Shown one piece after another: positions 26,436 to 37,192 of a DNA stretch of 64,000 nucleotides (position 1 is the stretch's first letter; every line of letters starts with the position of its first letter). The stretch comes from Serilophus lunatus (taxonomy: Eukaryota; Chordata; Aves; Passeriformes; Eurylaimidae). Where the stretch lies: NCBI GenBank assembly GCA_013399895.1, contig VXBA01000677.1, positions 57,343 to 121,342 on the forward strand. Direction: 5' to 3'. The notes beneath the pieces were generated by a model, which saw only the letters and a program-made list of their open reading frames with translations, did not search any database and had not been told where the DNA came from. The position numbers were made by a program, and so were the translations under genes.

Positions 26436-26578
26436 CCTCTAAGAAGGAAAGCATAGATATTGGCTTATTGAGGAGGCTGAAAAGTTCATCCTCTGTGTCT
26501 GATGAAATGGTTGAGTTAGAGATGAATGATGCTATAAGGCAAGAACGAATGACCTCTGAGGCTCAAGAAAGAGTCTCA
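26436..26578 (+). CDS. Candidate internal exon of an unrecognised gene
   Basis: A segment open through both borders starts after GATTCAG and stops at TCTCA|GTAAAAC. It encodes SKKESIDIGLLRRLKSSSSV then SDEMVELEMNDAIRQERMTS, a charged, probably helical or linker-like composition unlike random AT-rich DNA. The frame continues past the donor for about 37 codons with a less protein-like sequence, which fits an exon border. No family was recognised. It starts in phase 1 and ends in phase 0. Confidence 0.3.
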
Positions 26579-27605
26579 GTAAAACTGAATTGGTCAAATA
26601 TAAGGCTATGCTGTATCAAATATGTGAAACTGCTCTTTAATATTAAGCTACCGCAAATGTTCACGAAGATGCGCCTTCTAAAGAAGTAAAGCACTGAATT
26701 TAATTATTATTGCCTTTATATTTTTCTTGGTATTTATGGCTTTAAATTTTCTTTTGAAGAAACTGTTTTGAACATAGTGCTCAACAAGACTATTTCAATG
26801 TTTAACTTCTGCTGCTAGAGGAAACTACCCTATTGAAAAGCTATGGATCACATAAGCTATTTTGTTAGTGGACTAATGTACACAGGATGGAGAATATATG
26901 TTATCTTTGGCCTTTGCCATATCTGGAACATTTGTCCAGAAACAGAAGAAACCCAAGATAGAATAACTATTTTGATGGTAATTCAGTAAAGTGGTAATAT
27001 GGGTTTTCTGTTTACATAAGTTTACAATGATATAAGCTTTTTCTTTTCTAGTGTGAGAAGAAAACTTACTATTTATTTCAACAAAGATAATATTCATGTT
27101 AAAAATAAGCAACATAGTATGAAAAATTAGTGATATAATTTTTGAGAATGTAAAAATGGTGTGAGTCATTGTCAATAGAACAAGAGAAAGATCTTCTATG
27201 TCTTAAACTGTGAATGAACAAGTGCATATGTAAGAACTGTAGCAATTCTTATAAATTCATTGCTTTATGTGTGCCTAGCAATACAGAAAAAAAATCCTGA
27301 ATAATTTTTAAGAGTAATCTTAAATATCCTGAAAGATCTGACTGCATGCTCATTTGCTTGTTCTGAAGCTTGCTAAGAAGAGGTATAATTTCATGTTATG
27401 TTAGCTTTTGATAAAATTTTTGCTAAATTCTTTTCTCGAGTTGGGCATTAGTGTATGGATGCTCCCTGCTTTCACTCAAAAAATGAGATCAAGTAGCTAT
27501 ATGTAGCATATTGTATTCTGAGGAGTGGATCCTGCACTGTAAGTAAATCAAGTGCACCTACTTTCAGAATCCTTCCAATTATTCTCTATGACATTTCAAT
27601 GACGT

Positions 27606-27631
27606 CTGCTAGTGATAAAAATCACTAGCAG
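27606..27631. other. Perfect inverted repeat (11-bp stem, AAAA loop)
   Basis: CTGCTAGTGAT is followed by AAAA and then ATCACTAGCAG. It is not in a recognised repeat, and its function is unknown. Confidence 0.7.
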
Positions 27632-28945
27632 TCTTATTTGTACATCTCTCAATGCTGTGTTTAGCATAGTGCTTCTTGTGGCCTAGGGTAGGGCTTTGCT
27701 GTATGTGTTGGATCTGAAATCGTGTTAGCACTGGTTATTTTATAATAAAGGGATTATTTTAAATCTGGCATTGATGCAAGTGCCCTGAGTAATAGCAATG
27801 ACAGTGCAATTACTTTAACTTTACATAGTTAACAATAAAAGACCAAGTGTTCATATTGAACACCAAATGAAATAATTTCTAATATTGTAAGGAATGTTAT
27901 AGGGCTTATTGTAGAAGCCTGAAATCGATTTTGTTGGCAAATGGAAAACAGGAACAACAGATTGTAGGTATAGCATTATTGTTACGTGATGCCCATTTGG
28001 CTGTCGATGCATAGAAACACTGTGGTGTCAGAGTTAATATCATTAATTATAGAGAATGTGCAGGAGTTCCCAAGCAAGAGAACAGCTGTCACTGAAATCA
28101 GGTGTACAAAGCTAGACAAGTTTCTTGGTAATAGAGCTAATAATAAAGGACCCACAATTTTAGCATGCATTCTGTGAAGCAGCCGGTCTATAGTTTATGT
28201 GACAAGTATCTCCTCATCCCTCAGGAATTTTGTCCTTTCAAAGCACAACCCATTATGATCTTATGAGTGTATCTTTGCAGCAGGTAGACTTTGGAAAAAT
28301 AGAAGGAAAAGGCTTACTGCAAATAAACTGGCTACAATAATGAGTCATAAAGCTTTGCCTTCCTTTAAATAACCTTGATTTCTTTAATTTGTTCAACATT
28401 AGTATTTTATGCAAAATTTGTCTTAAATGCTGCATGTTCTGACTTTCTGAGCTCTTCACATTTATTTTGCTGCTATAGCTAAGCATCCATAAAGGAGAAT
28501 TACAAGAGTAGAATAAAATCTTGGTGTTTGTGTTTCAAGCTTACCTCTGCTCATAAAAGTATTTATTGAAGTGAATTAAGAGGATGGTTCAGGCCCCTGC
28601 TGCTATTTCTTTGAGTTGTGTGTAAAAGAGTTTTGGAAAAAAAAAGAATAAAAGAGTTTTTGTTTTTAAAAAGCTAGAAAATTAGGGCAAAACTGCCTTA
28701 ACATTGCAGGTTGCTTCCTTGGCATAATAAAAGTTGTTAAGGTAATTTTTGAAGGCATTCCCTCTACCAAAAGAGAAGAAGAAAAAAAAAAAAAGAGAGG
28801 TCAGAAAAATCATGCATAACTTTGAATGCAACAGAACTTACTTCCATGAATATACTGGCCTGAAACGTTTTCTTTCCAAACTATTGCTTTTTAAAATCCT
28901 TGGGTAGATTGTAGTTTTGCATATAATTTAGTATTATATAATATG

Positions 28946-29465
28946 CTGAGTTAGAAGGGACCCAGAAGGATCCTCTAAGTCCAACTCCTGGCCCTGCACA
29001 GGACCAACCCCAAGAATCACACCATGAGAGCTTTACCCTATCTTGTACTCTATCAGGCTTGATGCTGTGACTACTTTCTTGGAGAGCCTATTCTAGCACA
29101 CAACCATCCTTTGGGTGAAGAACCTTTTTCTAATATCTAATCTCTAATCTAAACCTTCCCTGACACAACGTCAGGCTGTTCCCTCTGGTCCGGTCACTGG
29201 TGACCACTGAGAAGAGATCAGTGTCTACCCCTCTTCCTCTCATGAGGAAGTAGACTGCAATGAAGTCTCTCTTCAGTCTCCTCCAATCTGAATAAGCCAA
29301 GTGGCCTCAGCCACTCCTCAGAAAGCTTCCACTCAAGGCCCTTTACTGCCTTCATTGCCCTCCTTTGGATGCTCTCTAACAGCTTTCTTATCTTTCTAAT
29401 CTTTTTTTTTCCCTAATCTTTCTTATATTGTGGCACTCAAAACTGCACAAAATAATCAAGGTGAG
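28946..29465 (-). repeat. CR1 LINE, 3' segment (split by an LTR insertion)
   Basis: TTAGAAGGGACCC at the left end, then CTGACACAACGTCAGG, CACTGGTGACCACTGAGAAG and CCTCCTTTGGATGCTCTCTA, follow a reverse-complemented CR1. The same CR1 resumes at 31800 with the next expected words, so the two pieces were one element before the LTR at 29466-31799 inserted. Confidence 0.93.
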
Positions 29466-31799
29466 TGTGGTGGTTTGAACCACTATTTTTCACTAGGGGC
29501 GTGCCCAATGATGACGAAAAGACTAAACAGAATTTGAACAGCAGGTAACTTATTTGTCTGGGGCTCAACCAGGAGGAAGAAACAACTTCTGGGGACTCCA
29601 GACCTTACACAAAAATACACCCGACAAAGTCACGCAAAAGGGGAAAGAAAAAAAGGAAATAAACAGACTGCTTCTCAAAGGCCAGGCAGGCTCGCCAAGA
29701 AAAGCAGGGGAAAGAAAAGGGAAGCAGCCTCTCTCTCTCTCTTTCTCTCTCTCTGGTGGTACCACTCTCAGCCCTCAAAAGTCTCTGCAAAACACGAAGT
29801 GAAAAGCACCCCCTACCCCAGGGAGCCACTTGGGGAAGCTTTTCGCTTGCGATTATGCTGGCTTGGCTCTGGTGCCAATGAAGGTGGATGGAGTCAAACT
29901 GAGGGGTCTGGAAGCCGGGAGGAGAGGGGCCCTGCTGCTCCCCAGCCCACAGAAAGCTGAAGAGAGGGAGGACTTCCATGGTCAGCCTTTTTAAGCACTG
30001 TGAGTCTCGCGTGAATCTCGCTGTCTTCTTCCCGGCTTAGCCATCTTCTGATTGGCCAGCAGTCTGGGCTCCACCTCTCTTCTGGGGTCTTCACTCCAGG
30101 CAAAATGGCGGTTCCAACCAAAACCCACGTGTTTGGTGCTTGGAGGTGCCATTTTTTTACCAGCTGTGGGTCACCCGCCACCCCCTCAGAGCGGCTACTG
30201 CCCATCTACGTGGCCACTGCCAGCACGGTGGCAGCGTGGGGCCTCACCGCTGTCCCAAGTACCCAACAGGAGGGATCCCAGAGGCAGCGGGGCTGCAGGA
30301 GCTGCCCAGAGCAGTGCGGGGGCTGCTACTGGGGCTGCCGCCCCAGGCCAGGACTGTGGGACCCCCTGCAGGGCTCCTTCATGGTGGTGTGGGGTGGGCA
30401 GCACCTGCTGTCACCCATGCCGGTGGGGCAGGGATTGGCCGCCACCGGAGTGAGGGTAGGGTGTGGTGCCGCCACGCCAACTCCGCGTTTGCTGCTGCCC
30501 GCCTCCAACTGCATCTGCCGGGGAACTCCTGAGGTTGCCGCCCTGCACCGTGGGCACTTGCTGCTTGCAGGGACCTGCGGTGGGCAGCTGGGCCACCTGC
30601 AGGGATGCCCACCATGGCCAGGACCCACACGGGTCCCGGCCAGGGCATTGCTGGCAAGGAAAGGCTGGCAGGCACTCTGTGCCGTGGCACGAAACTCCCA
30701 CCCGCCGTTCCCACCGCTGCTGGGACACAGCGCAAGTAACAGAGACTGGGGCCGCCTGCTGAGAAAAAAGAGAAGCAGCCCGAGCATCCCCACACCCCCC
30801 GCACAATGCCAGCTGGGACCAGGCAGTGCTCCACACCCACATGGGGCCAGGGGAAACAGTGGGAGCCCGCCGCGCCGCCGTGAGCCAGCAGCCACCTCTG
30901 GGGAAGGGGGGGGAGGGGGTGTGTGCGCACAGCAGTGCCGTGCCGCCCGCCCACGCTGGTGCCAATTGCTGGTCTTGTCTCTCCCCTGGTGCCGATTCAC
31001 AGTGAGTGAGGATGGGGGGCTCTGCACCAGTCGACTGCAGCTGCTCTCCTGACCTAGGGAAGCTGTAGGGAGATGGCTGGGGCGACCCCCACCTCCCCCG
31101 AGAGAGAGACTGAGCAGNTCCCACCGCTGCTGGGACACAGCGCAAGTAACAGAGACTGGGGCCGCCTGCTGAGAAAAAAGAGAAGCAGCCCGAGCATCCC
31201 CACACCCCCCGCACAATGCCAGCTGGGACCAGGCAGTGCTCCACACCCACATGGGGCCAGGGGAAACAGTGGGAGCCCGCCGCGCCGCCGTGAGCCAGCA
31301 GCCACCTCTGGGGAAGGGGGGGGAGGGGGTGTGTGCGCACAGCAGTGCCGTGCCGCCCGCCCACGCTGGTGCCAATTGCTGGTCTTGTCTCTCCCCTGGT
31401 GCCGATTCACAGTGAGTGAGGATGGGGGGCTCTGCACCAGTCGACTGCAGCTGCTCTCCTGACCTAGGGAAGCTGTAGGGAGATGGCTGGGGCGACCCCC
31501 ACCTCCCCCGAGAGAGAGACTGAGCAGGAACAGGGGCTGCCTGGGTCCCCCTGCCAGCCCTGGAGGGCAGGAGGGGGGAGAACCCCATCCCGGCACGCAG
31601 AGAGCGAGGCAGGGGAAGACAGCTCCACAGACTTCCCAGAACTTGGCTTTCTTTCTTAAGGGAAAAAACCATGGTTTTACACAGAACAGGGAGCCAGTGA
31701 GCAGCTGCAAACACCCTTTCCCTCCCCTCTCCCCCGAAGAACCCCCCAGGACCACCCCCTCCCCTCAAAAAGACCCAGGACCCCCTCCAAACCCCAACA
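29466..31799 (-). mobile_element. Solo LTR A of an endogenous retrovirus, nested in CR1
   Basis: It begins TGTGGTGGTTTGAACC and ends CCCCAACA (TG...CA), flanked by a perfect 5-bp duplication GTGAG at 29461-29465 and 31800-31804. It is very GC-rich on the right, has a CT-rich tract near 29730, and shares its left terminus, inverted, with the right end of LTR C and with LTR H. This sets the minus orientation. No gag, pol or env was seen. Its apparent length is inflated by a 409-base duplication around the N at 31118. The true length is probably near 1.9 kb. Confidence 0.88.
30709..31527. repeat. 409-base direct duplication around a single N
   Basis: Bases 30709-31117 recur at 31119-31527 with no difference that I could see, separated by one N at 31118. 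A perfect copy on each side of a one-base gap is the pattern left when two overlapping contig ends are joined without merging. It is probably not biological. Confidence 0.85.
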
Positions 31800-32155
31800 G
31801 TGAGGTTGCACCAGTGCAGAGCAGAGCAGGACAATCCCCTCCCTTGACCGACTGGTGATGCTTTGCCTGATGCCCCTCAGGACACGGTTGGCCCTCCTGG
31901 CTGCCAGGGCACTGCTAACTCATATTCAGCTTGTCATTGACCAGGACCTCCAGGTCCCTTTACACAGCACTGCTTTCCTGCCTCTCATTCCCTAGTCTAT
32001 ATGCACAACCAGAGTTGCCTCATCCCGAGTATAGAATCTTGTTAAATTTTACACAGTTGATGATTTGTCCAGGTCTCTCTGCAGCGCCTCTCTGCCTTTG
32101 AGGGAGTCAACAAGTCCTCCCAATTAAGTATCATCAGCAAACTTAGTATGCCTTC
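31800..32155 (-). repeat. CR1 LINE, 5'-ward segment (other half of the split copy)
   Basis: It resumes with GAGGTTGCACCAGTGCAGAG, then GACACGGTTGGCCCTCCTGG, CCAGGACCTCCAGGTCCCTT and GAGGGAGTCAACAAG, continuing the CR1 interrupted at 29465. The element fades at about 32155. Confidence 0.93.
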
Positions 32156-33654
32156 AAGTATGTAATTTTATTTTTAAACCGAAGTGTCAGAGTTCCATGT
32201 GTCTCTCATTCCCTTTTTTGGTGACAATAGCACACAAGAGTGTGACAGGAAATATGGTAAAAAATAGAGAAATTCTAAATGATTTTATTGCTGATATAAA
32301 AGAAGTAAAAAGACAATCCCCTTGATATAGCCATTTCATGAATGAGTGTTTAAAGACATGCTGAAGTGTCTATAAAAATGAAAGTTCTTAATCATACTAT
32401 GTTTGAAAATGGATAATATTTACAGTGAGGCTGTATGCAAACATGTCTTCTATTTTCTGGGGATAAATAAAAACAAGTCCAACTTCTGTCTTGGGTAGTC
32501 TCTAATCAAGTGATATTAATTGAATAAATAAAAAATATATTACATGGTTTTCAAATCAATCTACGACAGCTTAGCTTCAGCTTATCTCTGAGAGGCATAT
32601 TACTCTACTGGCTGATAGGAAATTTTGTATGCACTGGAAACTTAACTGTAGAAAAGCTGAAAGATGAAATTGTTCTTTAGCTGTTTTTAATGAAAAATAA
32701 AATTGACATTAAGAAATGTAAAGTGCCGTACTTAAAATGATTATATCTGGAATGGATATGAGCTAGAAATATAAAGCTGTTGATTTAAGTCACAGTGTCT
32801 TGAATGTTATGTGCTGAAAATTACAATTAACAGCAGGAAAGTTGTATTTTATTAAAGAAGATGTGCAGGTTCCTTAAGAAGCACTGTATATGATGATAGC
32901 ACATTGTAAGGGAATATAGAGATTAAGTGCAGCTGACCACCAAAGACATGGGGAATGTTTGAGTAGAAACTGGTTGAGTGAATGCAAGCTACACAGCAAG
33001 TCTTAAGCTTGGTAGAAGTGCTCCAAACTCTCTTGCCTGAGAGAGCAATGTAGCAATTAACATGTTTCTAACCTAGTCTTGTGACTGTTTGAAGTTAAGA
33101 AAAATCTCCTTGGGGTCCTACTTCCTTGCAGGCTGCCCTGACCACGTGCAGGAGGGCAAAGGTGGCAGCTGAGAAGGGAAAGAAAGAGAAGACTAAAAAA
33201 CTAGGGAATAAAGACAAGATACGCATATGGAAGAGGCAGAGAACACCATAAGGAAGATCCAGGGTATGGCTAAAAGTAGGTGGGAGTAGGGGAAGAAAGA
33301 AGAGGTATGAGCTGGTTGGGGAACATAAAGGTTAAAGTCTTGAAAACAGGGAAGAAGAAANAAAATCAGCCTAAGAGTCTAGAAATATGAACAGGCTTTT
33401 GCCACAGCTGAAGGGTTCTATTACAAAGCGTGTCTGCACCAGTGATTCCTATATCTTGACACTAATTTATTGGAAGAAGAGTGGAAGTGGAAGTAAGGCT
33501 TAAAAGTTATGAGCATATTCTCCCATATGTTGCCATTACTATGAAATTCCCTAAAGATAATTTCTGGGTAGTTAATTACCCTGAAGTGTTTGCTGCTGTT
33601 CTGTAGTCTCGTTTGGGAATCAGTAATGAGCTCTGTGTGTCTTTGTTTCTTTCA

Positions 33655-33765
33655 GACAACCTATTCCTGGCCAGTTTCCCAATCTGTTATCAATTTGAAG
33701 ATTTACAGTTTGAAACTTAAAAAAAAATATATAGTTATTGAACATCTTGATACAAATAATGTATT
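33655..33765 (+). other. Weak exon-like segment after a strong splice acceptor
   Basis: TGTCTTTGTTTCTTTCAG is an excellent acceptor. Two frames stay open for at least 20 codons after it. One reads TTYSWPVSQSVINLKIY and on; another reads NLFLASFPICYQFEDLQFE. No good donor follows, so a true exon is doubtful. The end given here is the GTATTT at 33766. Confidence 0.15.
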
Positions 33766-34693
33766 TATTCTTTCAGTCAAAACGGGGTTTTTTTCCCCCC
33801 AAAACATGTTTTGCTGAAATAAGAAAACCCAAAGCAGTGAAATGACCAAAGGTTGATGTTGTAAACGTTTCTGTGGATTTCCTTTTGTTCCTGTTGTTTC
33901 TATGGAGTAGTAACTGTTGCTATGTATTTTTTCTCTTTGTGGATGCCAGAACATGAATAACTGGGTCAATGTACTCATGGTGTTAGTGAGGAGTAACATA
34001 ATTGCTGGTTGATTAGAGGAGATGTGTTAGGAACAGAGATAGAAAAATCCCTATAATATTTAAATTTCACTAGCAGTGGCATAATCATGAGTAATTAACT
34101 AAACAAGCCACAGTTAATTATGATGAGGAAACAACTTTTATATTGGAAAAAAGTGGCAGGGATGGAAATAAGTCTAAACAATATTTGATATTGTAGTGTC
34201 CTGAGCTTTTCTGCTACTCAGTGTGCACTTATGCATATCAATCTAAAATCTCTAGAGCAATGAAGCAGTGATCCATTAAATATTTTAATCAATATTATTC
34301 AGTCAGACAGGTTAACTAGTTACCTGCCATAGCTGAATAAACTTGAATAAAAGAGCTCCCTTTCAGTCTGTGCTCTCACAGATGTACTCAGATAGACTTT
34401 CTTCGGAAGGGCATGCAGATGCCTGACAGCAAACTTTTGGGAAGTATTTTGAGTAATGAAAATTTTAACAGTTAATGATCTATTTTTCAAGGATGTGAAA
34501 GAAAATGAAATGAAGAATACATCACCAGCAAAACCCAACATATTATATCCTCTTGTCCCACTTTCTGTGTTACATTTGACTACTGACTTTTGGCCATATG
34601 TGTTATCTTTATCATTCCGAGAAATGATGAATGTAACTTATAAACTAGCAAAACAGAAATATTGTGCTATTTAATTTTTTCGTTTCTTCACAG

Positions 34694-34865
34694 GCTGCAG
34701 AACTTCCAAGTCAGTCAGATCCCACAGCCTTGTAATTTGGAATGTGCTTGAGCATGAAACTGAATTTTGTCATCTTGAATATCATGTTGACAGAGAAAAT
34801 GCCTTAAGAAAATTCCTAATGGAACCAACAGAGAATACAGAGTATAGAGATGAAGAAGCTCAGAG
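34694..34865 (+). CDS. Candidate internal exon of an unrecognised gene
   Basis: A strong acceptor (TTTTTTTCGTTTCTTCACAG) and a strong donor (CAGAG|GTGAGA) bound 172 bases. One frame is open throughout: RTSKSVRSHSLVIWNVLEHE, continuing with TEFCHLEYHVDRENALRKF and TENTEYRDEEAQ. SLVIWNV resembles the closing strand of a WD40 repeat, but this is one short match and no family is claimed. It is the best of the isolated candidate exons. It starts in phase 1 and ends in phase 2. Confidence 0.4.
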
Positions 34866-35582
34866 GTGAGAGAGCAGATTTGCACCATCGAGTGCTATTG
34901 TGGCTGAATTCTGACTCTCACACAGGCACAGATTCATCATGCTCAGGGATGCCATGAATTCCCTGCCAGAAGAAAGAATTCACACTTCCAGCATTCATTT
35001 TAATGAAGGCTTCTGCAAATACAGATTTGTCTCTGAATTACTAGAGATCACCATTTCTGAAGAGAAGACATAAAATAAAAATGTAGTACCTCAGAGCAGG
35101 AAGAAGAGCTTGAAAGTTAAGCATGTCAGGGAAGACAGTGCTCATAACCCAGGCAGTTCTAGTTATACAGCAGGATGAAAACAGCTATTTGCACAGTCAA
35201 GGTTTTACAATAGAAATGACTGTGTAAGATCAACTAGGAATAACAGGGTTGTAGAGTGTCAGCAAACAAATGTTCACTGCCAGCCTTGCCAGTGTGCAAT
35301 CCTGTGCCAAATGTATAATGAACTCCTGATGATACACTGGCCACATTGTACTGAGATCATGGGCATCTGAGGGTCTTTATTAAACTGTGAATACTTCATA
35401 TCCACTGTTTATTGTGTCACATTTGCTTTAGGCTTACAGCTCATTAAAAAGATACAATGTGACCTTTAGAATTTTGAGAGATATAATTTGCAACATAATT
35501 TCAATATTTTGATAGTTTTTCTCAAATGAGTTCTAAGCTTGAAGGAAATTGTAATATGGACAAACCTGCTGTCATGATGCAG

Positions 35583-37187
35583 TGTCGTGGGTTAGCTGAG
35601 GCTGGGAAAACTTTTATTAACCCAGTTTTAAATAAAAAGATTTTTTCCTTCCCCGCTTCCTCCCTGCCCCTCCCCTCCCCCACCCTGTTCCCCCTTGGTT
35701 CATGTGTGTTTTCTTCTTCAGGGGAANCCTCCATGACCACAAGGACAGCCAGGAATGCCCCAGAATGCTGGGGGGAATGGGATTACTAGGAAAGGGAAGT
35801 TTTCGCAGCACCTGGTCATGGCGTGGCACCTCCCCGGGTTCCACGTGTGTCTGGTGCCTTGGGGTTTGCTTGAGCGATGCAGCGGCGGTGCCGGGAGGTG
35901 TCAGCGGCGTGGTGCCACGGAGAACCAGGCTGACGGGGGTCGAGTGCTCCACTCGGTGCCCTGGTACCCCTGGTGCACTGGTGCTGCCCGGGCCCAGAGG
36001 AGCGGTGGTCGTGCAGTGGCGTTCCCTGCACCGGTGATGCGGTGATGGGGCGAATGCAGCACTGAATTGGGTGCACAGAACACACATCGGTGGTGGCGGC
36101 GGGCGAGTCAGCTCCAGTTCATCAGTCGGTCTGTCGCAGGGATCCACTGGCAGTCACGCAGCAGCATTCCCTGCACTGCCCACGCTGGCGCAGCTACAGT
36201 CAGCAGCCCCAGCAATGGGGTGGCAGCATGTGGCCACACCATGTTGGCTTCAGTGCAGGGTGGTGGAGAGAGCCGGGCTGTGCTCTGCAGAGGTATTTGT
36301 GAATTTTTCTCCATGCGGCAAAGGCGTGTCCTGGCCCCTCAGACAGGGGTGATCAGTGTGGCTGGCGGTGGAGGCGGGGGCCGCTCTCGGTGGCTGTGGT
36401 GGTGGCAGCATGGTGGCAGCACGTGACGGCCGCCATNGGGGGGGGCCGCGGTCGGTGGCGGGGGTGGGGGCAGCATGGTGGCAGCACGTGACGGCCGCCA
36501 TGCTGTTTTGAGCCATGACGGGGCTCTGAAGGCAGAGCCTGGAGGCGGAGCTGGGGTGAGACAAGACTGGAGAGACCAACGAGAGTTTGACGAGAGGCAA
36601 GTTCACCCCTTCTTTAAGGTGGGCTGGGGGAGGTGCTCAGGGCAAAGCATTCTGGGAGGACCAAAGACTCTATAACCAGACGTTTTCCAGGTCTTCGCTC
36701 TCTTTCGCACTTGAGAGTCAATGGAGAAAGAACTGGTCTCAATGCCTAGGTTTTTCAGCATCTGCCATCTTGGAAATCACCATGTGCTCTGAGGGTTGCC
36801 TCTTGTCTCTGGTGGCATGTTCCAAAGACCAGCCAGGAGCAGACAGCAAGTGTCCGCCTTCCAGCAACCATCTCATTGTTGCCTCCCACACGCTAATGCC
36901 CCCCTGCCATCTACCTCGAATCAACTGCACCTTTGGACATTGAAACGGGGAATAAGTTTCTCTTTTTGTTTTGTTTATTGCATTGTGGGGGGTGGGATTG
37001 GTGTGTGTGCATCTGGTGGGTCATTTTGGGTTTTTGGGAAGTGGTCGTTGTGTTTTCTTCTGTGAGTTTTTGGTATTTTTATATTTTTAAGTTAATTTTT
37101 TGGTACCTCATATAATAAATTCTTATTTCTTTAATACATCTGTATCTATAATTTATTAGCCAATAATTTGCCCACCAAACCTGGACA
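35583..37187 (+). mobile_element. Solo LTR B of an endogenous retrovirus
   Basis: It starts TGTCGTGGGTTAGC and ends CCTGGACA, flanked by a perfect 5-bp duplication TGCAG (35578-35582 and 37188-37192). A GC-rich centre is followed by an AT-rich end with ATAATAAATTC near 37115, a plausible poly(A) signal that sets the plus orientation. The termini differ from LTRs A, C and H, so it is another family. Ns at 35727 and 36437 mark weak assembly; sequence ending GCAGCACGTGACGGCCGCCA recurs on both sides of the second. Confidence 0.87.
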
Positions 37188-37192
37188 TGCAG

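Larger units (their letters stand above)
23277..28945. other. AT-rich intergenic sequence
   Basis: Mostly unique AT-rich DNA. It holds two exon-like segments, listed separately at 24524 and 26436, and a perfect hairpin at 27606-27631. No recognisable repeat family was seen. Confidence 0.55.
32156..35577. other. AT-rich intergenic sequence with exon-like segments
   Basis: Unique-looking DNA holding the candidate exon at 34694 and another segment after a strong acceptor at 33654. A single N lies at 33361 in a GA-rich stretch (about 33160-33365). No repeat family was recognised. Confidence 0.5.

Noticed and set aside
26396..26689. 97-codon frame treated as a complete small gene
   Set aside because: The protein-like part starts after a splice acceptor and ends at a donor; the ATG lies upstream of the acceptor in intron-like sequence. 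A candidate exon is the better reading.
30326..31834. Long minus-strand open frame (502 codons) and several overlapping GC-rich frames on both strands at 30-31.8 kb
   Set aside because: They lie inside LTR A, are rich in P, G, A, R and S, are open on both strands at once, and run across the N and the artefactual duplication. High GC makes stops rare, so this is not evidence for a gene.
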